DNA of 64,000 nucleotides, taken from positions 729,879-793,878 of the forward strand of contig NZ_BCUT01000005.1 in NCBI RefSeq assembly GCF_001591365.1, in the 5' to 3' direction. The notes under the pieces were generated by a model. It did no database searches. It had not been told where the DNA came from and saw nothing but the letters and a program-made list of their open reading frames with translations. Both the position numbers and the translations under genes were made by a program. Positions within the stretch are counted from its first letter, which is position 1. Every line of letters starts with the position of its first letter. Source of the DNA: Variovorax paradoxus NBRC 15149 (GTDB lineage: Bacteria; Pseudomonadota; Gammaproteobacteria; Burkholderiales; Burkholderiaceae_C). Positions 26,686 to 35,359 of this stretch are shown here, in pieces.

Positions 26686-28146
26686 ATGACAAGCTCCTTC
26701 TCCAATCTATCGCTGGCGGAACCGCTGGCGCGCGCCGTAGCCGAAATGGGCTACGAGACCATGACTCCCATCCAGGAACAGGCCATTCCGGTCGTGCTTT
26801 CGGGGCAGGACGTGATGGGGGCCGCGCAGACCGGCACCGGCAAGACCGCGGCGTTTTCGCTGCCGCTGCTGCAGCGCATGCTCAAGCACGAGAACGCCTC
26901 CACCTCGCCCGCGCGGCATCCGGTGCGTGCGCTGGTGCTGTTGCCCACGCGCGAACTGGCCGACCAGGTGGCCCAGCAGGTCAAGCTGTACGCCAAGTAC
27001 ACCAACCTGCGCAGCACGGTGGTGTTCGGCGGCATCGACATGAAGCCGCAGACGCTCGAGCTCAAGAAGGGCGTCGAAGTGCTGGTGGCCACGCCGGGCC
27101 GGCTGCTCGATCACATCGAGGCCAAGAACGCGGTGCTCAACCAGGTGGAATACGTGGTGCTCGACGAGGCCGACCGCATGCTGGACATCGGCTTCCTGCC
27201 CGACCTGCAGCGCATCCTGAGCTACCTGCCCAAGCAGCGCACCACGCTCCTGTTCTCGGCCACCTTCTCGCCCGAGATCAAGCGGCTTGCTGGCAGCTAC
27301 CTGCAGAACCCGGTCACCATCGAGGTGGCGCGGCCGAACGAAACGGCTTCCACCGTCGAGCAGCACTTCTACAGCGTGACCGACGACGACAAGCGCCGCG
27401 CGCTCAAGCAGATCGTGAAGCAGCGCGGCATCACGCAGGCCTTCGTGTTCGTCAACAGCAAGCTCGGCTGTGCGCGCCTGGCGCGTTCGCTCGAGCGCGA
27501 CGGCCTTCGCACCACCGCGCTGCACGGCGACAAGAGCCAGGACGAACGCCTGAAGGCGCTCGCCTCGTTCAAGGCCGGCGAGGTCGACCTGCTGGTGTGC
27601 ACCGACGTCGCGGCCCGCGGCCTCGACATCAAGGACGTGCCCGCGGTCTTCAACTTCGACATTCCATTCAACGCCGAAGACTACGTGCACCGCATCGGCC
27701 GCACCGGCCGCGCCGGCGCCTCGGGCCTGGCCGTGAGCTTTGCGAGCGGCGGCAACGACGCGCGCCTGGTGGCCGACATCGAGAAGCTGATCAAGAAGAA
27801 GATCGAGCTCGAACCCGTCGAGTTCGAGGAAGACCGCCCGCGCGGCCGCATCAACGACGGACGCCGCCACTGGCGCGAAGAAGGCGAAGCCGGCGATGCG
27901 CGCGACGTGCTCGACCAGCCGCGCGAGCGCCGCGAGACCGAAGCCCGGCGCGGCGGCGGACGCCCGCACCGCGCACCTTCCGCGCCGCGCGATCCGTTCT
28001 TCGACAAGCCCTACGAACCGGGCCAGGCCGACGCCACGCCGGCCTGGGAAGCCGCCGCCAAGGCAGCGCCTTCACGCGGCATCTCGAGCAACATCAAGAC
28101 CAAGCGCAAGGTCGCGGCCCTCTTCAAGAGCGCCGAAACCAGCTGA
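26686..28146 (+). CDS. rhlE: DEAD-box ATP-dependent RNA helicase, RhlE type
   Basis: 486 residues. All helicase motifs are visible: Q motif (GYETMTPIQEQAIP), motif I AQTGTGKT (47-54), PTREL, DEAD near 160, SAT near 193, then ARGLD and HRIGRTGR in the second RecA lobe. After about residue 375 comes a basic, Arg- and Gly-containing tail rich in RRE/RRG segments, typical of RhlE proteins, which helps bind RNA. It probably acts in ribosome assembly and mRNA turnover, especially in the cold. It has a leader with two hairpins and is monocistronic. Confidence 0.93.
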   Translation: MTSSFSNLSLAEPLARAVAEMGYETMTPIQEQAIPVVLSGQDVMGAAQTGTGKTAAFSLPLLQRMLKHENASTSPARHPVRALVLLPTRELADQVAQQVKLYAKYTNLRSTVVFGGIDMKPQTLELKKGVEVLVATPGRLLDHIEAKNAVLNQVEYVVLDEADRMLDIGFLPDLQRILSYLPKQRTTLLFSATFSPEIKRLAGSYLQNPVTIEVARPNETASTVEQHFYSVTDDDKRRALKQIVKQRGITQAFVFVNSKLGCARLARSLERDGLRTTALHGDKSQDERLKALASFKAGEVDLLVCTDVAARGLDIKDVPAVFNFDIPFNAEDYVHRIGRTGRAGASGLAVSFASGGNDARLVADIEKLIKKKIELEPVEFEEDRPRGRINDGRRHWREEGEAGDARDVLDQPRERRETEARRGGGRPHRAPSAPRDPFFDKPYEPGQADATPAWEAAAKAAPSRGISSNIKTKRKVAALFKSAETS

Positions 28147-28160
28147 GGCCCCGCCGGGGC

Positions 28161-28382
28161 TCACCTCCATCCGCGGTGCCAGCCGTAGCGCGGGTGGTGC
28201 CAGCCATAGCCGTAGCGCGGGTGGTAGCTCCAGACGAAACCCACGCCCGGCGACACATAGGTCGGGGCCACGTAGGCGACGCCCGGTGGCGCCGTGTAGA
28301 CAGGTTGCGCCGGCGCGACCACGCAGCCGGTCAGGATGGCCGCCAGCGCGGCGGCCGAGAGGGCGAGAACAGGCAGTCTCAT
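28161..28382 (-). CDS. Small Tyr/His/Trp-rich lipoprotein
   Basis: 73 residues. A short basic start, hydrophobic stretch and lipobox LTGC (Cys20) give a lipoprotein signal. The mature 53 residues are rich in Pro, Val, Tyr, His, Gly and Trp, with repeats of the form HPRYGYGWHHPRYGW at the C terminus. Similar small aromatic lipoproteins are frequent in Burkholderiales outer membranes, but their role is unknown. It converges on rhlE with 14 bp between and stands alone. Confidence 0.75.
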   Translation of the reverse strand: MRLPVLALSAAALAAILTGCVVAPAQPVYTAPPGVAYVAPTYVSPGVGFVWSYHPRYGYGWHHPRYGWHRGWR

Positions 28383-28477
28383 GGCGATGCTCCTGGGACG
28401 AGTTGTGATGGGTATTCCCAGAAAACGCCCCGCGCGAACGGCGGATGACCTCCTTTACCCCCGCGAAATAATGTGAC

Positions 28478-28498
28478 CGGCCGGTTGCAAGCCGGCCG
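28478..28498 (-). terminator. GC hairpin after the rhodanese gene
   Basis: CGGCCGG and CCGGCCG pair perfectly around the 7-base loop TTGCAAG, 12 bp past the stop of the minus-strand operon. On that strand it is followed by TCACATTATTTC, a poor T tract, so termination is possible but not certain. Confidence 0.4.
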
Positions 28499-28510
28499 TC
28501 GCACCGCGCC

Positions 28511-30136
28511 TCAGATCACGTGGAAATGGTGCGTGCCGTCGCGCGCCAGCTGCGCGACCAGGCCGTATTCCCAGTCCAGGTAGGCCTGCATGGCCTCCGC
28601 CGGTGCATCGGTGCCTTCGTAGGGCCTGCGGTAGCGGTCGGTGCGCGGCGTCGCAAGCCGCGTCTCGCCCGATTCGGCCTCGAGGCCCGCCGCAAACCAT
28701 GCCGCGTTGCCACCGGCCAGCACCAGCACTTCCACGTCGCGCTGGCCGCGCGCATCGAGCAGCAGGCGCAGGTCGGCCGCGGCATAGCGTGCGAGCAGGC
28801 TGCTGCCGCAGGTCAGCACATAGCGTTGCGATGCGGGAATGGCCGCGTCGATCGCACCCGCGAGCTGCGCGCGGATGGCGTACCAGGCACCCGGGATGTG
28901 GCGCTTCACGTAGTTGGCGCTGGTGGTCACGTCGATCACCGCGGTGCCGATCTGCTGCTTCAGCAAGGCCGCCAGCTCCGCGGGCGAGATCTCCGCCACG
29001 GCGGCCGCGGCGGGCGGGTAGGCGGGCGGCGGCGCAGCCGTCTCGGTGAAGGCCGAGGCGGGCGGCACCGCGTCGGGCACGTAGACCTCCCAGCCCATCT
29101 GCGCGAGCCACGACGCGCTCATCGATGCCCGCACGCCGTCGTCGTCGGCCAGCACGATGCGTGCGCCGCGCACCGGCACCTGGTGATCGGTTTCCTGCAC
29201 CAGCTGGCCGCCGGGTGCGCTCGCAAAGCCGGGCAGGTGGCCGGCCTCGTATTCCTCGGGCGTGCGTACGTCGAAGCGGTACACGGTGCGCCCCGGGGCC
29301 TCCAGCGCGTGCAGCGCATCGAGCCCGATGCGGCGCACGCCGGCCCTCTCGGCCACGCGCCGCGCATCGGCCTGTGCCTGCACGCGGTGCGCATCGGACA
29401 CCACGGCCGGCGCCTTGCGGTCCGCGCCATGGTCGAGCACCTGCCCCGCGAGCTTCCAGCCGATGGTGCCGTTGCGCAGCGCCGCCACCGGATTCGGAAT
29501 GCCCGCATTCACCAGCGACTGCGTGCCGATGATGCTGCGCGTGCGGCCCGCGCAATTGACGATCACCTGCGTCGCCGGGTCGGGTGCCAGCTCGCGCACG
29601 CGCAGCACCAGCTCGGCGCCGGGCACGCTGGTGGCCGAGGGGATGCTCATCGTGCGGTATTCGTCGAAGCGGCGCGCGTCGAGCACCACCACGTTGGCCT
29701 GGCCCTCGACCAGCGCCTTCACCTCGGGCGCGGAGAGCGAGGGCGTGTGCCGTTCGTGCTCGACCAGTTCGCCGAAGGACTTGCTCGGCACGTTCACGTC
29801 GCGGAACAGCTCGCCGCCGGCCGCGCGCCAGCCTTCGAGGCCGCCTTCGAGCAGGTGCAGGTTGGTGTAGCCGATTGCAGCCAGCGTGCGCGCGGCGAGC
29901 GGCGCCAGGTCGACGCCGTTGTGCGCGCCGTACAGCACGATGAAGGTGTCCCGCCGCGGAATGCGCCGCCAGGCCTCGATCTCGATGCGCGAGAGCGGCA
30001 GGTTCGCGGCCCACAGCGGATGTTCCTGCGCGAAGGGATCTTCCTCGCGCACGTCGAGCAGCGCGGTTTCCTCGCGTGCGAGCAGGCGCGCGCGCACGGC
30101 GGCGAAGGGCAGCAGGGGGAAGGCGGTGGTCGTCAT
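28511..30136 (-). CDS. Four-domain rhodanese-like sulfurtransferase
   Basis: 541 residues from ATG 30136, overlapping the stop of the dioxygenase gene (ATGA). Four rhodanese modules can be traced at about 5-115, 125-240, 265-370 and 395-500. The second has a full active loop CAGRTRS and the fourth has a cysteine loop TCGSS. The first (YGAHNG) and third (ADDDG) lack the persulfide-carrying cysteine and are probably structural or regulatory. The protein is cytoplasmic, with no signal peptide. Last gene of a coupled organosulfur operon, it may take up or relay the sulfur released by the thiol dioxygenase pathway. That role is inferred from context. Confidence 0.87.
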   Translation of the reverse strand: MTTTAFPLLPFAAVRARLLAREETALLDVREEDPFAQEHPLWAANLPLSRIEIEAWRRIPRRDTFIVLYGAHNGVDLAPLAARTLAAIGYTNLHLLEGGLEGWRAAGGELFRDVNVPSKSFGELVEHERHTPSLSAPEVKALVEGQANVVVLDARRFDEYRTMSIPSATSVPGAELVLRVRELAPDPATQVIVNCAGRTRSIIGTQSLVNAGIPNPVAALRNGTIGWKLAGQVLDHGADRKAPAVVSDAHRVQAQADARRVAERAGVRRIGLDALHALEAPGRTVYRFDVRTPEEYEAGHLPGFASAPGGQLVQETDHQVPVRGARIVLADDDGVRASMSASWLAQMGWEVYVPDAVPPASAFTETAAPPPAYPPAAAAVAEISPAELAALLKQQIGTAVIDVTTSANYVKRHIPGAWYAIRAQLAGAIDAAIPASQRYVLTCGSSLLARYAAADLRLLLDARGQRDVEVLVLAGGNAAWFAAGLEAESGETRLATPRTDRYRRPYEGTDAPAEAMQAYLDWEYGLVAQLARDGTHHFHVI

Positions 30137-30756
30137 GCGGATGTCGTCGTCGATCTGGGTTCGGATGAGCGGTCCCACAGGTTGGGAAGCAGCGTGTTGG
30201 AGTAGCCCGAGACAAAGGGCTTGCGTGCGCCCTCGGCCGGGTAAGTATGCCGCTGGACGGCGCCGATGTTGGCGCCGTACACGTGGATGCTGATGGATAC
30301 GCGGTCCGCATGCGCGTTGTGCACGCGATGCAGGTCGCCGATGGCGGGCGACACGGCCTCCACGTCGCCGGCGTCCAGCCGCACCGCTTCGCCTTGCGGC
30401 CGCGCCAGGCCGTCGCTGCCGACGGCATAGGCCTGGCTGTATTCGGCGCCGCGCAGCATGCCGATCAGGCCCCACACCGTGTGGTCGTGCACCGGCGTCG
30501 CCTGCCCCGGTCCCCAGACAAAGCTCACGACCGAGAAGCGTTCGGTGCTGTCGGCATGCAGCAAGAACTGCTGGTAGCGCGCCGGGTCGGGCTGGGCAAA
30601 GGCATCGGGCAGCCAGTCGCCCTGCGCCACCAGCTGGCGGAGCAGGGCGCCGCCTTCGGAAAGAATGCGCGGCTCGTTGGGGCCGCTGTCGAGCAGGCGG
30701 CCGAATGCGACGATGAATTCACGCAGCGGCGCGATGGCGCCAGACGCGCGGCTCAC
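30133..30756 (-). CDS. Cysteine-dioxygenase-fold thiol dioxygenase, Gln type (3-mercaptopropionate dioxygenase-like)
   Basis: 207 residues starting at GTG 30756, which overlaps the TGA of the preceding gene (GTGA). The cupin iron site is clear: HDH (His90, His92) in GQATPVHDHTVWG, and a third His in DLHRVHN (His143). The SxHxY triad appears as SIHVYG. Where animal cysteine dioxygenase has an Arg that holds the cysteine carboxylate, this has YQQFLLH, the Gln-type pattern of bacterial 3-mercaptopropionate dioxygenases, which oxidise thiols to sulfinates with O2. Cysteine remains possible. Coupled with a rhodanese gene downstream and a sulfonate-type binding protein upstream. Confidence 0.88.
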   Translation of the reverse strand: MSRASGAIAPLREFIVAFGRLLDSGPNEPRILSEGGALLRQLVAQGDWLPDAFAQPDPARYQQFLLHADSTERFSVVSFVWGPGQATPVHDHTVWGLIGMLRGAEYSQAYAVGSDGLARPQGEAVRLDAGDVEAVSPAIGDLHRVHNAHADRVSISIHVYGANIGAVQRHTYPAEGARKPFVSGYSNTLLPNLWDRSSEPRSTTTSA

Positions 30757-31733
30757 GCGGGACGCTTCCACAGCTGCGCATCGGTGATGGCGCGCACGTC
30801 CACGCGCAGCGGCAGGATGCCGTCGCGCGCCGAGCGGTCGGCCACCGTCTGCAGCGCGGCAATGTCGGCTTCGGACACCGGCCGGCCCGTGACCGAGGCG
30901 CGCGCCGTGATGATGCGGGCCGATTCGATCGGCAGGCGCGTGAGCTGGCTGTAGGCCTGCGCATAGGCCTCGGGGTTGGCCAGCGCCCATTCGCCCGCGC
31001 GCGCCAGCCGGTCCAGAAACTGCACGATGGCGGCGCGCTTGGCAGGGTCGGCCAGCGAAGGCTCGCTCGCGGTGATGAAGCCCAGCGCCGTGTTGATGCC
31101 GCGCCCATCGCGCAGGATGCGCCCGCCCTGCTGCAGCGCGATCGTGTAGTAGGGATCGAACACAGCCCAGGCATCGATCTGCTTCGAGGCAAAGGCTGCG
31201 GCCGCATCGGTCGGCAGCACGAACTTCACCGTGACCTCGTCGCGCCGCACACCGGCTTCCTCGAGCGCGCCGTAGAGCTGGTACTGCGAGATGCTGCCGC
31301 GCGCGGACGACACGATCACCGTCTTGCCGCGCAGGTCGGCCACCTGGCGCAGCGGCGAATCGGGCTGCACCACGATGCCCAGCGCATCGGCCTTGCCGAC
31401 GCGCGTGGCGACGATCTTGAGCGGCGTCCGGCCGACCGCCGCCGCCAGCACCGGCAGGTCGCCGGCCACCGCGGTGTCGACGGCCGCGCTGCGCTGCGCC
31501 TCGAACAGCGGCGCCGCGCCCTGGAAGTTGGCCCAGCGGTAGGCGAAGGGCGCGCCCTCGAGGGCCTTCGAGGCTTCGAACAGCGCGCGCAGGCCGCCGG
31601 CCTGGTCGCCGAGCACCAGCGTGGTTTGCGGCTGGGCCCATGCGCGCAGCGGCGCGGCGGCTGCGAACGAGAGCGCCGCGCCCTGCTTGAGCCAATGGCG
31701 GCGCGAGGCTTTGGAGAACAGCAGGTCGGTCAT
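30753..31733 (-). CDS. Sulfonate/taurine-type ABC substrate-binding protein (orphan, organosulfur operon)
   Basis: 326 residues from ATG 31733. The N terminus (SRRHWLKQGAALSFAAAAPLRAWAQ) is a signal peptide with a twin-arginine-like RR. The mature region has the SsuA/TauA layout: VLGDQAGGLRALFEA, later DLRGKTVIVSSARGS and DAWAVFDPYYTIAL. No permease adjoins it on this strand; the permease/ATPase pair at 37207-39077 could serve it. It shares clear blocks with the binding protein at 40274 (GGLRALxEA, QPDSPLxxxADLxGK). Overlaps its neighbours on both sides by 4 bp. Confidence 0.88.
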   Translation of the reverse strand: MTDLLFSKASRRHWLKQGAALSFAAAAPLRAWAQPQTTLVLGDQAGGLRALFEASKALEGAPFAYRWANFQGAAPLFEAQRSAAVDTAVAGDLPVLAAAVGRTPLKIVATRVGKADALGIVVQPDSPLRQVADLRGKTVIVSSARGSISQYQLYGALEEAGVRRDEVTVKFVLPTDAAAAFASKQIDAWAVFDPYYTIALQQGGRILRDGRGINTALGFITASEPSLADPAKRAAIVQFLDRLARAGEWALANPEAYAQAYSQLTRLPIESARIITARASVTGRPVSEADIAALQTVADRSARDGILPLRVDVRAITDAQLWKRPA

Positions 31734-32965
31734 GCGGCGGCCCCCTCGGAAAGCAATGCGCGCTTGCCGGCCGCAACCAGGATCGCGTCGTTCTGCGGCG
31801 TGTGGATGCGGCTGCACAGCACGTCGCGGTAGTGCCGCTCGAGCGGGTTCTGCCGCGCGAGGCCGTGGTTGCCGCTGAGCTGCAGCGCGAGTTCGACCGC
31901 ACGGATGGCGTTGCCCGTCACGGTGTACTTGAGCAGGCCGCTGTCGGCGGCCGGCTGCGCGCGGCCTTCGTCGACGGCGCGCGTCGCATCGTCGAGCAGC
32001 ACGCGGTTGGTGCGAAGCAGCGCCTCGATCTCTCCCACATGCTCCTGCACGCGCGCAAGGCTCGCGAGCGGCGCACCCAGGCTGCCGGGCGCACGATGGT
32101 TCAGGAAGCTCACCAGCCAGCCGCGCGCGGCCTGCGCCACCGCGTCGTAGAGGCTGCCGAGCAGCACCGTCATCCAGGCCTGCTGCGCGGCGTGGGCGTC
32201 GATGTCCGTTTGGCTGCCGGCATCGGGTGCCCAGTCGGCCGGGGCACGAAGGTCGACCGCGTGGTCGAGCTCGATCGCCACGTTCTCGAACACCACCTCG
32301 TGGCTGCCCGAGGCGCGCAGGCCCAGATGGTCCCAGCTCGCGATCACGCGCACACCGGGTGCATGGCGCGGCACCAGGAACGTGCCGGTGCGCGGCGCGG
32401 CTTCGTCGGTGCGGGCCCATACGGCGAGCCACGACAGGCCTTCGATGCCCGTCGTGTAGAGCTTGTGGCCATCGATCCTCCAGCCGCCGCCCTCGCGGCG
32501 CGCAACCGTCGCGGGCAGCCCGCCGCGTGCGGGCGAGCCGAGCGCGGGCTCGACGCGCAGCGCATTGATGAGCGCGCCGCGTTCCACTGCGCTGCGCAGC
32601 ACGCGTTCGCGCAAGTGCGGCGGCCAGCGGCTGTCGCTGCGCGCGAGTGCGTGGTGCTGCAGGTAGGTCATCGTCAGGATCAACGCGGTGGCCGGCTCGC
32701 CGCGCGCCACGGCCGCAATCACGCGCCGTGCCGTGGCCAGCGTGGCGCCGCCGCCGCCATGCGCCGCGGGCGCCACCAGGCCGATGAGGCCGTGCGACTG
32801 CAAGGCCGCGAAGTTCGGATGCGGAAAGGCGCCGCTGCGGTCGTGGTCGGCCGCGGTGGCGGCGAACTGCGCCGACAGATGCGCGAGCAGCGCGGCATCG
32901 ACGGTGGCAGGCGTGGGGTGGTCTTCATTCGTGGCCGGCGGGCGGCGCAAGGGGAGTGCACTCAT
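31730..32965 (-). CDS. Acyl-CoA-dehydrogenase-fold flavoprotein of the organosulfur operon
   Basis: 411 residues from ATG 32965 (MSALPLRRPP). Family features: an N-terminal helical domain with LIGLVAPAAHGGGGATL, the central WRIDGHKLYTTGIEGLSWLAVWA flavin-binding beta domain (cut here), and the C-terminal LSGNHGLARQNPLERHYRDV and HTPQNDA. Several members of this fold (SfnC-, DszC- and SoxC-like) are FMNH2-dependent monooxygenases for organosulfur compounds rather than dehydrogenases. In this setting that reading is more likely than fatty-acid oxidation. First gene of the coupled minus-strand operon. Confidence 0.82.
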   Translation of the reverse strand: MSALPLRRPPATNEDHPTPATVDAALLAHLSAQFAATAADHDRSGAFPHPNFAALQSHGLIGLVAPAAHGGGGATLATARRVIAAVARGEPATALILTMTYLQHHALARSDSRWPPHLRERVLRSAVERGALINALRVEPALGSPARGGLPATVARREGGGWRIDGHKLYTTGIEGLSWLAVWARTDEAAPRTGTFLVPRHAPGVRVIASWDHLGLRASGSHEVVFENVAIELDHAVDLRAPADWAPDAGSQTDIDAHAAQQAWMTVLLGSLYDAVAQAARGWLVSFLNHRAPGSLGAPLASLARVQEHVGEIEALLRTNRVLLDDATRAVDEGRAQPAADSGLLKYTVTGNAIRAVELALQLSGNHGLARQNPLERHYRDVLCSRIHTPQNDAILVAAGKRALLSEGAAA

Positions 32966-33074
32966 GGCTGCGCACGGTACCGGGGCCGCGCCGCACCGGA
33001 AACGACGCATCCCGCATATGCAAACTCGTTTTTCTGCGTTCGCTTTTGCCGGCTGCCTCGGTACGGTCCGGTGC
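32966..33074. promoter_or_regulatory. Divergent promoter region of the two organosulfur gene sets
   Basis: This 109-bp gap holds the start signals for the minus-strand operon (32965 downward) and the plus-strand genes from 33075. It contains an AT-richer core (GCATATGCAAACTCGTTTTTC), where control by a CysB- or SsuR-type regulator would be expected. No binding site can be named with confidence. Confidence 0.4.
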
Positions 33075-34064
33075 ATGACATCTGACTTCCCCATCGACAG
33101 GCGACGCCTGCTCCAGGCCGCCGCGGGCTGGAGCGCCCTGGGCGCGGTGGGCGCGGCACCGGCGCGCGACCTTTCTGGCGTGACACTGCGCGTGGGCACC
33201 TACAAGGGGCTCTGGCGGCCGCTGCTGCAGGCCTCCGGCCAAGCCAATACGCCCTACAAGATCGACTGGCGCGAGCTCAACAACGGCGTGCTGCACATCG
33301 AGGCCATCAACGGCGATGCGCTCGACCTGGGCTCGGGCAGCGAGATCCCGCCGGTGTTCGCGGCGCGCCAGAAATCCAGCGTGCGGCTGGTGGCCGTGAC
33401 GCATGAAGACCTCAACAACCAGGCCACGCTGGCGCGCAAGGATTCATCGATCCGCCGCATCGCCGACTTCAAGGGCAAGCGCGTGGGCTACGTGCGCGCC
33501 ACCACCTCGCACTACTACCTGGCCAGGCAGCTGGCCGAGGCGGGGCTTTCGTTCAGCGACATCCAGGCCGTGAGCCTCACGCCTTCGGACGGCCTCTCGG
33601 CCTTCGCGCGCGGCGACCTCGATGCCTGGGCCATCTACGGCTACAACGGCCAGCTGGCGCGCACGCAGTACGGCGCGCGCACCATCAAGACCGGCGTGGG
33701 CTACCTTTCGGGCAACTTCCCGATCTACGCCAACCCGCGCGCGCTGGACGACGAACTGCGCCGCGCAGCGCTGGGCGACCTGCTGCAGCGCCTGCAGCGC
33801 GCCTTCGCATGGATCAACGGCAACTTCCTGGCCTATGCGCGTGCGCAGTCGGCCGAGACGCGCGTGCCGGTCGGCGACCTGGTCGAGCTCTTCAACGGCC
33901 GCAGCGGCGACTACAGCCTGGGCCCGGTCACCGATGCGGTGGTGCGCAGCCACCAGGAGGTGGCCGACACCTTCCTGAAGATCGGCGTGCTCGACGGACC
34001 CGCCGACGTGAAGCCCCTGTGGGACCGCCGCTTCGAGAGCGTGCTGCGCTTGCCCGCCGCCTGA
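33075..34064 (+). CDS. Sulfonate-type ABC substrate-binding protein
   Basis: 329 residues from ATG 33075 (MTSDFPIDRRRLLQAAAG), the upstream open frame being antisense to the flavoprotein gene. The RRRLLQ signal start suggests Tat or Sec export, with cleavage around residue 34. The mature part shows the NitT/TauT fold: LRVGTYKGLWRPLLQASGQ, DLGSGSEIPPVF, DFKGKRVGYVRATTSHYYLA and GDLDAWAIYGYN. It probably captures an aliphatic sulfonate in the periplasm. The flavin monooxygenase gene follows 36 bp downstream. Confidence 0.88.
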   Translation: MTSDFPIDRRRLLQAAAGWSALGAVGAAPARDLSGVTLRVGTYKGLWRPLLQASGQANTPYKIDWRELNNGVLHIEAINGDALDLGSGSEIPPVFAARQKSSVRLVAVTHEDLNNQATLARKDSSIRRIADFKGKRVGYVRATTSHYYLARQLAEAGLSFSDIQAVSLTPSDGLSAFARGDLDAWAIYGYNGQLARTQYGARTIKTGVGYLSGNFPIYANPRALDDELRRAALGDLLQRLQRAFAWINGNFLAYARAQSAETRVPVGDLVELFNGRSGDYSLGPVTDAVVRSHQEVADTFLKIGVLDGPADVKPLWDRRFESVLRLPAA

Positions 34065-34100
34065 ACAACACACACATCACCCTGAAAACACGAGGACACC

Positions 34101-35210
34101 ATGAGCCAGAACGACGTTGAATTCATCGGCATGATCCAGGGCCAGAAGGTCTCGGAGATCCACGCCGCCAAGGGCCCGGCCATCGACCGCGACTACGTGC
34201 GCGCCTTTGCGCAGGCGCATGAGAACGCCGGCTTCGACCGCGTGCTGGTGCCGCACCATTCCACAGGCCCCGACGCCACGCTCACCGTGGCCCATGCGGC
34301 ATCGGTCACCGAGCGCATCCACTTCATGCTTGCGCACCGCCCGGGCTTCGTGGCGCCCACGCTGGCGGCGCGGCAGTTCGCCTCGCTCGACCAGTTCAGC
34401 GGCGGCCGGCTCGCGGTGCACTACATCTCGGGCGGCTCCGACGAGGAACAGCGCCGCGACGGCGACTGGCTCGGCCACGACCAGCGCTATGCGCGCACCG
34501 ACGAATACCTCGACGTCCTGCACAAGGTGTGGACCGCCGACAAGCCCTTCGACCACGAAGGCGCGCACTACCGCTTCCAGAACGCCTTCTCCGAAGTGAA
34601 GCCGCTGCAGACGCGCAACGGCAGGCCGCATGTGCCGGTGTACTTTGGCGGTGCCTCGGAGGCGGCGATTCCCGTGGCCGGCAAGTACGCCGACGTGTAT
34701 GCGCTCTGGGGCGAGTCGCTCGACCAGGCGCGCGAGCTCACGGCGCGCGTGCGCGCCGAGGCCGCGAAGCACGGGCGCAGCGTGCGCTTCTCGGTGTCGT
34801 TCCGCCCGATCCTGGCGCAGACCGAAGAGGCCGCCTGGGCGCGCGCCGACAGCATCCTGGCCGAAACCCGGCGCCTGCGCGTGGTGCAGGGCTACAACCG
34901 CGGCGGCCCGCAGCAGAGCGAGGGCGCGAAGCGCCTGCTCGCCGCGGCCGAGAAGGGCACGCGGCTCGACAAGCGCCTGTGGACGGCGGTGGCGCAGGAG
35001 ATCGGCGGCCGCTCCAACAGCACCGCGCTGGTCGGCACGCCCGAGCAGGTGGCCGATGCGCTGCTCGACTACTACGACCTGGGCGTGACCACCTTCCTGA
35101 TCCGCGGCTTCGATCCGCTGGAAGACGCGGTCGACTATGGACGCGAGCTGATTCCGCGTGTGCGCGAGCTGGTGGCGCAGCGCGCGGCTTCCATCCGCAA
35201 GGCCGCCTGA
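34101..35210 (+). CDS. LLM-class FMN-dependent monooxygenase, SsuD-like (alkanesulfonate monooxygenase type)
   Basis: 369 residues, cytoplasmic. Luciferase-like (beta/alpha)8 barrel with FDRVLVPHHSTGPDATLTVA, ERIHFMLAHRPGF, DQFSGGRLAVHYISGG and VPVYFGGASEAA, all typical of SsuD and close relatives, which use FMNH2 and O2 to cleave C-S bonds and release sulfite. Length fits SsuD. A reductase (SsuE) is not seen nearby and must come from elsewhere. Good ribosome site (ACGAGGAC). It follows a sulfonate-type binding protein and precedes a palindromic repeat. Confidence 0.9.
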   Translation: MSQNDVEFIGMIQGQKVSEIHAAKGPAIDRDYVRAFAQAHENAGFDRVLVPHHSTGPDATLTVAHAASVTERIHFMLAHRPGFVAPTLAARQFASLDQFSGGRLAVHYISGGSDEEQRRDGDWLGHDQRYARTDEYLDVLHKVWTADKPFDHEGAHYRFQNAFSEVKPLQTRNGRPHVPVYFGGASEAAIPVAGKYADVYALWGESLDQARELTARVRAEAAKHGRSVRFSVSFRPILAQTEEAAWARADSILAETRRLRVVQGYNRGGPQQSEGAKRLLAAAEKGTRLDKRLWTAVAQEIGGRSNSTALVGTPEQVADALLDYYDLGVTTFLIRGFDPLEDAVDYGRELIPRVRELVAQRAASIRKAA

Positions 35211-35219
35211 TCTGTCTTG

Positions 35220-35331
35220 CTCCCTCCCCTTGCGGGGGAGGGCAGGGGTGGGGGCAAGCGGCCTCGACCACCGCCATGGCGTTTGAAGCCGTCGTGCCCC
35301 CATCTCAGCCTTCCCCCGGAAGGGGAAGGAG
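35220..35331. repeat. Long imperfect palindrome (dispersed-repeat type)
   Basis: Left arm 35220-35256 (CTCCCTCCCCTTGCGGGGGA..) and right arm 35295-35331 are reverse complements over 37 bp with a few mismatches, around a 38-bp spacer. Each arm itself contains a small hairpin (CCCCTTGCGGGG / CCCCCGGAAGGGG). One arm recurs as 37240-37274 within the next kilobases, so this is a dispersed element. It sits between the SsuD-like gene and the aldolase-like gene. Confidence 0.75.
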
Positions 35332-35359
35332 CAACACCCAATACCTCAAGAGATCTCCG

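Noticed and set aside
32688..33074. An upstream extension of the binding-protein frame at 33075.
   Set aside because: It is antisense to the flavoprotein gene and would bury the signal peptide inside the protein.
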